The translations under genes and the position numbers were made by a program. From positions 1-9,112 of the forward strand of contig DGYN01000022.1 of assembly GCA_002398405.1 (NCBI GenBank): a DNA stretch of 9,112 bases, read 5' to 3'. Under the pieces are notes generated by a model. It had not been told where the DNA came from, ran no database searches, and was given only the letters and a program-made list of their open reading frames with translations. Shown here one piece after another: positions 5,775 through 9,112 of the stretch (the first letter of the stretch is position 1; each line of letters begins with the position of its first letter). The stretch comes from Caulobacteraceae bacterium UBA5005. GTDB lineage: Bacteria; Pseudomonadota; Alphaproteobacteria; Caulobacterales; Caulobacteraceae.

Positions 5775-6752
5775 TCATGCCTTGAAAAGTTCGAGGAAGC
5801 CGATTGTCTGCGACGCGTCCTCGAAATAGTCGCGCCTGGCGAGCTGTCCGGCGGGGATCAGGTCTGCGAAGCCGATGATCTCTTCGCGTGACCGGTAGAT
5901 CAGCGGCCAGTCCATGTAGACTTCCATGTAGGCCGCTTCCCAAATGCCGGTGAGGAAGTTCGCCACCAGCAACCGGCCCCCGTCCTTCAACAGGCCGAAC
6001 AGCGCCTGGGTCAGGCGTTTGGCCGCTCGCTCCTCAAGATAGTCGTAGAGCCCGGCGGCGTAGACGAAGTCGAACGGCCCCAGGTCATGCCGCTTGCCGA
6101 GGAAATTGCGAACCGTGACCCTCCGCGCCTCGACAAGGCCCGCCCGCGCGGCCGGGGAGTTGGCTACCAGGGCTAGGCTGTCGGCGTCCTGGTCGGTGGC
6201 GACCAGCCTGGCAATCTGCCGGTTCTGTACGGCGCGGCTGGTTTCGGCTTCGCGCAGATGCCCGCAGGCGACGCTGAGCACCTCTGCCCCTGGCCGCTGG
6301 ACCGCGACGGCGTCGATGCGCTCGGCCAACAGGGTCTTGCGCGCCCGCACCGCTTCGCAGGCCGCCACATCGATGGTGAAGGCGAAGGCGTCGGCCCCAA
6401 AGGCGGTGGCATGATCCTCGAAGGAGCGCCCGTCGGGATGCCGGTAGATTATGTCCAACAGGTCTGCGTCCCCCGGATAGCCGCGCGGACGACGGAAGGA
6501 ATGCGCGGTCAACGGACATTGGTGCATCAGGGCGGAGAAGGGATGCGCCCGCGCCTCCGGGACAAGCCGGGAACGCCACAGGCCCGACGGGCCGTGCTCG
6601 GCCTCCAACACGGCCAGAGCCTCGGTCACCTTGTGAATGGCCTCAGGCGCGCCGCGCGTCCGCGCAAGGACGGCGCAGGCGTCAAGGGTGTCCCTCAACC
6701 CCTGGATCGCCGCCAGTTCGCCGGTCTCAGCGACCAGCCCATCCTTGGCCAT
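5775..6752 (-). CDS. SAM-dependent methyltransferase, PhcB/EF-type (copy 2)
   Basis: 325 residues. A helical N-terminal region of about 85 residues is followed by RRPRGYPGDADLLDIIY (87-103), a class I methyltransferase core with VLSVACGHLREAE (158-170), acidic TDQD (186-189) after strand 2, PFDFVYAAGLYDYLEERA (226-243), LLVANFL (261-267) and MDWPLIYRSREEI (280-292). The SAM loop is ACGHLRE rather than GxGxG, as in copy 1. The two proteins share these blocks in the same order but are strongly diverged, so this is an old paralogue pair rather than a recent duplication. The call as a fatty-acid carboxyl methyltransferase of the PhcB-like extracellular-factor type rests on remembered family similarity. 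ATG 6752 was chosen over an upstream in-frame start (6800) because GGGGGGAA lies about 6 nt before it and the extension would include the conserved leader motif. The stop is 7 nt before the desaturase start. Confidence 0.87.
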   Translation of the reverse strand: MAKDGLVAETGELAAIQGLRDTLDACAVLARTRGAPEAIHKVTEALAVLEAEHGPSGLWRSRLVPEARAHPFSALMHQCPLTAHSFRRPRGYPGDADLLDIIYRHPDGRSFEDHATAFGADAFAFTIDVAACEAVRARKTLLAERIDAVAVQRPGAEVLSVACGHLREAETSRAVQNRQIARLVATDQDADSLALVANSPAARAGLVEARRVTVRNFLGKRHDLGPFDFVYAAGLYDYLEERAAKRLTQALFGLLKDGGRLLVANFLTGIWEAAYMEVYMDWPLIYRSREEIIGFADLIPAGQLARRDYFEDASQTIGFLELFKA

Positions 6753-6820
6753 CCATTCCCCCCAACTTCGGGTCGATGTATCCAAGGCGCGATGCGCCAA
6801 ACACTCCCATTTGGTAGGGG
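6753..6820 (-). promoter_or_regulatory. Leader of methyltransferase copy 2 with conserved motif
   Basis: A 68-nt gap between hydrolase stop and methyltransferase start. Directly after the TGA of the hydrolase (6823-6821) the minus strand reads CCCCTACCAAATGGGAGT then GTTTGGC, ending at 6796, nearly the same as the leader of copy 1. It carries the imperfect dyad CTACC-N4-GGGAG and an 18-nt palindrome frame CCAAA-N8-TTTGG. The motif ends 43 nt before the start codon, similar to 47 nt in copy 1. The ribosome site GGGGGGAA is at the start-proximal end. No clear -35/-10 pair was found. Confidence 0.5.
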
Positions 6821-7741
6821 TCAGGCCGTCGCCAGGAACCGGCCCGCTTCCGCCAGGGCCGCCCGGGCCTCCGGCAGATCATCGAGGAAGTGCTGCCAGA
6901 TGTGGGGCATGTCGGGCCACAGGCTCAGCACCACCCGGCGCCCGGCGCCGGTCAGGCGCTGCGCCATGGCCAGGGAGTCGGGCAGCAGGAACTCGGCCGT
7001 GCTGGCCTGGATGAAGGTTGGCGGCAGGGCGGCGATCGTCGTCTCCGGCAGAAACAGAGGCGACAGCCGCGGATCATCCAGGGGCAAGTCCGGTGCGTAA
7101 ACCGGCAGGGCCGCCACGGCCGCGGCGTTGCACACCGGATCGGTGTCGCGGCTCTCGCCTCGGTCAGGGCGGGGGGTGGAATCCAGGCAGCCGCTGAACA
7201 GGACCAGGGCGTCGGGCCGGCGGCCGGCCTCAATCTCGGCGGCGCAGGCGGCCAAGGCCAGGGCGGCGCCGATCGATTCCCCGGCCAGGGCGGTTGATGA
7301 GGCAGGCGAGGGTCCGTCCGGACCATGCGCAGCCATCCAGCGGGAGGCGGCGAGGCAATCGTCATGGGCGGCGGGGAAGAGGTGCTCGGGCGCCAGGCGG
7401 TAATCGATGTGCAGCACGGCCCATCCTGAAGACTTCGCCAGCTCGGCGACCAGGGCCCGGTGGGAGTCCAGCGAGCCGCACAACAGGCTGCCGCCGTGGA
7501 TGTAGAGAAGACGTCTTCCCGTATTCGCTCCGGGCGCCAGGACCCACTCGCCCGCCATGCCGCCGATGCGCGCCGGCCGCATTTCGACCCCGGTTACGGG
7601 TATAGGGCCGCGCACATGGCCGAAGCGGTGGATGGCTTCGCGATAACGGGTGACGATATCTTCGAAGGCCTGCAAGCCACCGAAATCGAGCAGGACCTTC
7701 AGGTGGGCGTTGACCGCCGCAAGGTCCGCCCTTGCGCTCAT
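6821..7741 (-). CDS. Alpha/beta-hydrolase, HSL-type esterase
   Basis: 306 residues, the usual length for a bacterial hormone-sensitive-lipase-like esterase. The oxyanion motif is YIHGG (80-84), followed by the family block DYRLAPEHLFPAAHDD (113-128). The nucleophile elbow is GESIG with S156, and the C-terminal histidine is H280 in DMPHIWQHF. The acid is less certain: E250 in STAEFLLPDS aligns with the usual Asp, with D255 as alternative. No signal peptide is visible, so it is probably cytoplasmic. Such enzymes hydrolyse carboxyl esters of short to medium chains. In this operon a methyl or other ester of a fatty acid is an attractive substrate (inference), which would make it the counterpart of the methyltransferases. 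Its ATG overlaps the LuxR stop as ATGA (7738-7741), so translation is likely coupled. Its stop is followed at once by the conserved leader motif. Confidence 0.9.
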   Translation of the reverse strand: MSARADLAAVNAHLKVLLDFGGLQAFEDIVTRYREAIHRFGHVRGPIPVTGVEMRPARIGGMAGEWVLAPGANTGRRLLYIHGGSLLCGSLDSHRALVAELAKSSGWAVLHIDYRLAPEHLFPAAHDDCLAASRWMAAHGPDGPSPASSTALAGESIGAALALAACAAEIEAGRRPDALVLFSGCLDSTPRPDRGESRDTDPVCNAAAVAALPVYAPDLPLDDPRLSPLFLPETTIAALPPTFIQASTAEFLLPDSLAMAQRLTGAGRRVVLSLWPDMPHIWQHFLDDLPEARAALAEAGRFLATA

Positions 7742-8841
7742 GCCTGGGTCGCCGATCGCAGTTGCGCCAGTTTGGCGATCAGCGCCCCCTGCCGGGTCGC
7801 GCCGGTCTTGGCCAGGATGGTCTTGATAACCTGCTGGACGCTGGATGTCCGCAGGGCCAGCCGCTCGCCGATCTCGTTGGCCGCCAGCCCGTCGGCGAGG
7901 AGCACGGCCACGTCGCGCTCCCGCGGCGTCAGCCCAAAGGCCCGCTGCAGCAGGTCCCCGTCGGGGGTCAGCTTGGCGCCCAGGTCGCGGATCAGCAGCA
8001 GGGCGCCGGCCATGCCGAAGGCGTCGGCCCGGTCGCTGTTCAAGGGGATGGCCTCGACGACCAGGGGATCGGCGTCCTCGCGGTAAATACAGGCCGGCGG
8101 CGCGACGCCTGCGAGACCGCCCGGTTTGGCCGTTTCGATCAGGCCCTGCAGGGCCCGGTTAGACGTCGGGTCAGCGGCGACCAGCCGCCCGGCCCGCACG
8201 TCAAGCCCGGCGCCGAACAGGGTTTCGGCATTGAGATTGGCGCCCGCGACGCGGCCTTCGCGGTCGATCAGAACCGCGGAGATTGGCGCGTGCTCGAACG
8301 CCGTCATCATGCCGCGCGTGGCGGCCATGGACATCTGTCCGGCGAAGACCAGCAGACGGCGGATGCTCGGCTGAACTCTCGCCAGCACTTCGCCATCGTC
8401 ATTGAACCAACCTGCCCTCGCCGGCCGGGCGAGGCCCAGTATCCACGACTGGCCTTCGATCCTGGCGGCGACTCCGCAGAAGGCTTCCAGGTCGATGCGC
8501 CGGAAGAAATCGTTGTAGATCTGCGAGCGGTCGCGCTCGTCCTGTGTCGTCAAGTCGCTCTCGAACACCACAGCTTGGCCGCGGTTGACCCTGGGCCAGC
8601 CCCGCGCGGCGCGCAGGTCCTGACCCGCCCAGCCGCCCCCGACAAATTCGGTCAGCATGTCGCGATAGACTGAGGAGGCGGGAAGGTGCAGCCGCCGCCC
8701 CGCGCCCTGCGGGGTGTTGAAGCAGCAGCCATCCGCTTCCAGGGCCGAGGCGAGCGCCTCCATGGCCGGACCCCAGGCCTGCGGCCGCACGACCGCGTCG
8801 AAGCACTCGTCGAGCGCCGCCTCGATCTTCGGACTCAGCAA
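7738..8841 (-). CDS. LuxR-family transcriptional regulator with PAS-like sensor region
   Basis: 367 residues from a TTG at 8841. The C-terminus is a LuxR/GerE helix-turn-helix: FGLTPRERDVAVLLADG, then ANEIGERLALRTSSVQQVIKTILAKTG (about residues 302-350). A PAS-like segment lies before it (APISAVLIDREGRVAGANLNAETLFGAG, about 185-212). The N-terminal 150 residues look like a sensor domain, but I see no acyl-homoserine-lactone-binding signature and no phosphorylatable receiver domain, so the ligand is unknown. The frame is open back to a GTG at 8910. I prefer 8841 because the extra 23 codons have only about 57% G/C at third positions, include hydrophobic residues unlike the rest, and overlap a possible promoter. 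TTG with a distant GGGGGG is still a weak start. As first gene of the operon, overlapping the hydrolase by 4 nt, it probably controls the operon, including itself. Confidence 0.88.
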   Translation of the reverse strand: MLSPKIEAALDECFDAVVRPQAWGPAMEALASALEADGCCFNTPQGAGRRLHLPASSVYRDMLTEFVGGGWAGQDLRAARGWPRVNRGQAVVFESDLTTQDERDRSQIYNDFFRRIDLEAFCGVAARIEGQSWILGLARPARAGWFNDDGEVLARVQPSIRRLLVFAGQMSMAATRGMMTAFEHAPISAVLIDREGRVAGANLNAETLFGAGLDVRAGRLVAADPTSNRALQGLIETAKPGGLAGVAPPACIYREDADPLVVEAIPLNSDRADAFGMAGALLLIRDLGAKLTPDGDLLQRAFGLTPRERDVAVLLADGLAANEIGERLALRTSSVQQVIKTILAKTGATRQGALIAKLAQLRSATQA

Positions 8842-8934
8842 CAGCGAAAACGCCCCCCGGCAACCCTCAGACAATGTTAGGCAAAATGCGCCGAATTGTA
8901 CAAGCCACACCGCGGCAAGTTCCGGGAAAATTAT
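8842..8934 (-). promoter_or_regulatory. Upstream region of LuxR-led operon, possible promoter
   Basis: The 93-nt gap between the AraC-family gene and the LuxR start is visibly more A+T-rich than its surroundings, as expected of the operon promoter. On the minus strand TTGTAC (8903-8898), an 18-nt spacer and TAACAT (8879-8874) give a sigma-70-like layout, with transcription predicted near 8867 and a leader of about 26 nt to the TTG at 8841. Each hexamer matches consensus only in part. The CTACCAAA-YGGGAG motif seen before both methyltransferases is not present here. Confidence 0.3.
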
Positions 8935-9112
8935 TCAGGCGCCCGTTTGACGCGCACCGCCGCCCGCCGCCCGATACGCCCTCGGCGACCTGCCGCACCT
9001 GTCTTTGAAGAAGCGCGAGAAATAGGCCGGGTCGGAAAAGCCCAGGTGATAGGCGGCCTCCGATACCGAAAGGTTTGAATAGAGCATCAGCCGCTGCGCC
9101 TCGATCGCCCGG
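8935..9112 (-). CDS. AraC-family transcriptional regulator, C-terminal fragment (cut by window edge)
   Basis: I read 58 codons and a TGA (8937-8935) on the minus strand, continuing past the right edge. The visible peptide holds the second helix-turn-helix of the AraC/XylS DNA-binding domain: RLMLYSNLSVSEAAYHLGFS, then DPAYFSRFFKDRCGRSPRAYR, with the family's hallmark GFSDPAYFSRFFK and a closing SPRAYR. A short Gly/Ala/Arg-rich tail ends the protein. The sensor domain and start are outside the window, so effector and targets cannot be read. It lies 93 nt upstream of the LuxR-type gene in the same orientation and could be a second local regulator or an unrelated neighbour. Confidence 0.85.
   Translation of the reverse strand, partial: RAIEAQRLMLYSNLSVSEAAYHLGFSDPAYFSRFFKDRCGRSPRAYRAAGGGARQTGA

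Noticed and set aside
7732..8673. Plus-strand open frame (313 codons) opposite the LuxR-type gene
   Set aside because: A shadow caused by high third-position G+C; its translation is Arg/Gly/Gln-rich low-complexity sequence and the minus strand has a clear LuxR helix-turn-helix.
1..9112. tRNA, rRNA, CRISPR array, prophage or toxin-antitoxin genes
   Set aside because: No spaced direct repeats, RNA-gene motifs, integrase or small paired genes were seen; nearly all sequence is accounted for by the listed genes.

Overview
The window is G+C-rich (about 65-70% in most genes), densely coded DNA with strong G/C bias at third codon positions. It carries Tat-like exported enzymes, a LuxR-family regulator with a PAS-like domain, and proteins of types common in Alphaproteobacteria. 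A Caulobacterales-like (Caulobacter/Phenylobacterium) or sphingomonad-like bacterium is my best guess, but no marker gene is present to prove it. Nothing looks like a phage, insertion sequence, CRISPR array or RNA gene.

Left part (1-2052, minus strand): a truncated secreted-protein gene runs off the left edge and contains a perfect 30-bp inverted repeat lying exactly at the edge. Then comes a tight two-gene unit of exported proteins: a DUF3237-family protein followed, 4 nt later, by a D-amino-acid-oxidase-like FAD protein. In the latter the family's usual C-terminal motif stands in front of the FAD-binding Rossmann motif, which suggests a circular permutation. A plus-strand Rieske oxygenase (2141-3253) is transcribed divergently from this pair across 88 bp.

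Middle and right (3250-8841, minus strand): six genes in one direction with very short gaps or ATGA overlaps look like one operon. In transcription order they are a LuxR-type regulator, an HSL-type alpha/beta-hydrolase, a SAM methyltransferase, a membrane acyl desaturase, a second methyltransferase paralogous to the first, and an OmpW-type outer-membrane protein. From memory of the family, the methyltransferases resemble proteins auto-annotated as extracellular-factor 3-hydroxypalmitic acid methyl ester (PhcB-like) biosynthesis enzymes. Together these parts could make, desaturate, methyl-esterify, hydrolyse, export and sense a fatty-acyl methyl ester. That is inference from gene content. Both methyltransferase genes are preceded by the same ~27-nt leader motif, starting at the stop codon of the preceding gene.

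Right edge (8935-9112, minus strand): the C-terminal DNA-binding end of an AraC-family regulator, upstream of the operon and in the same orientation.
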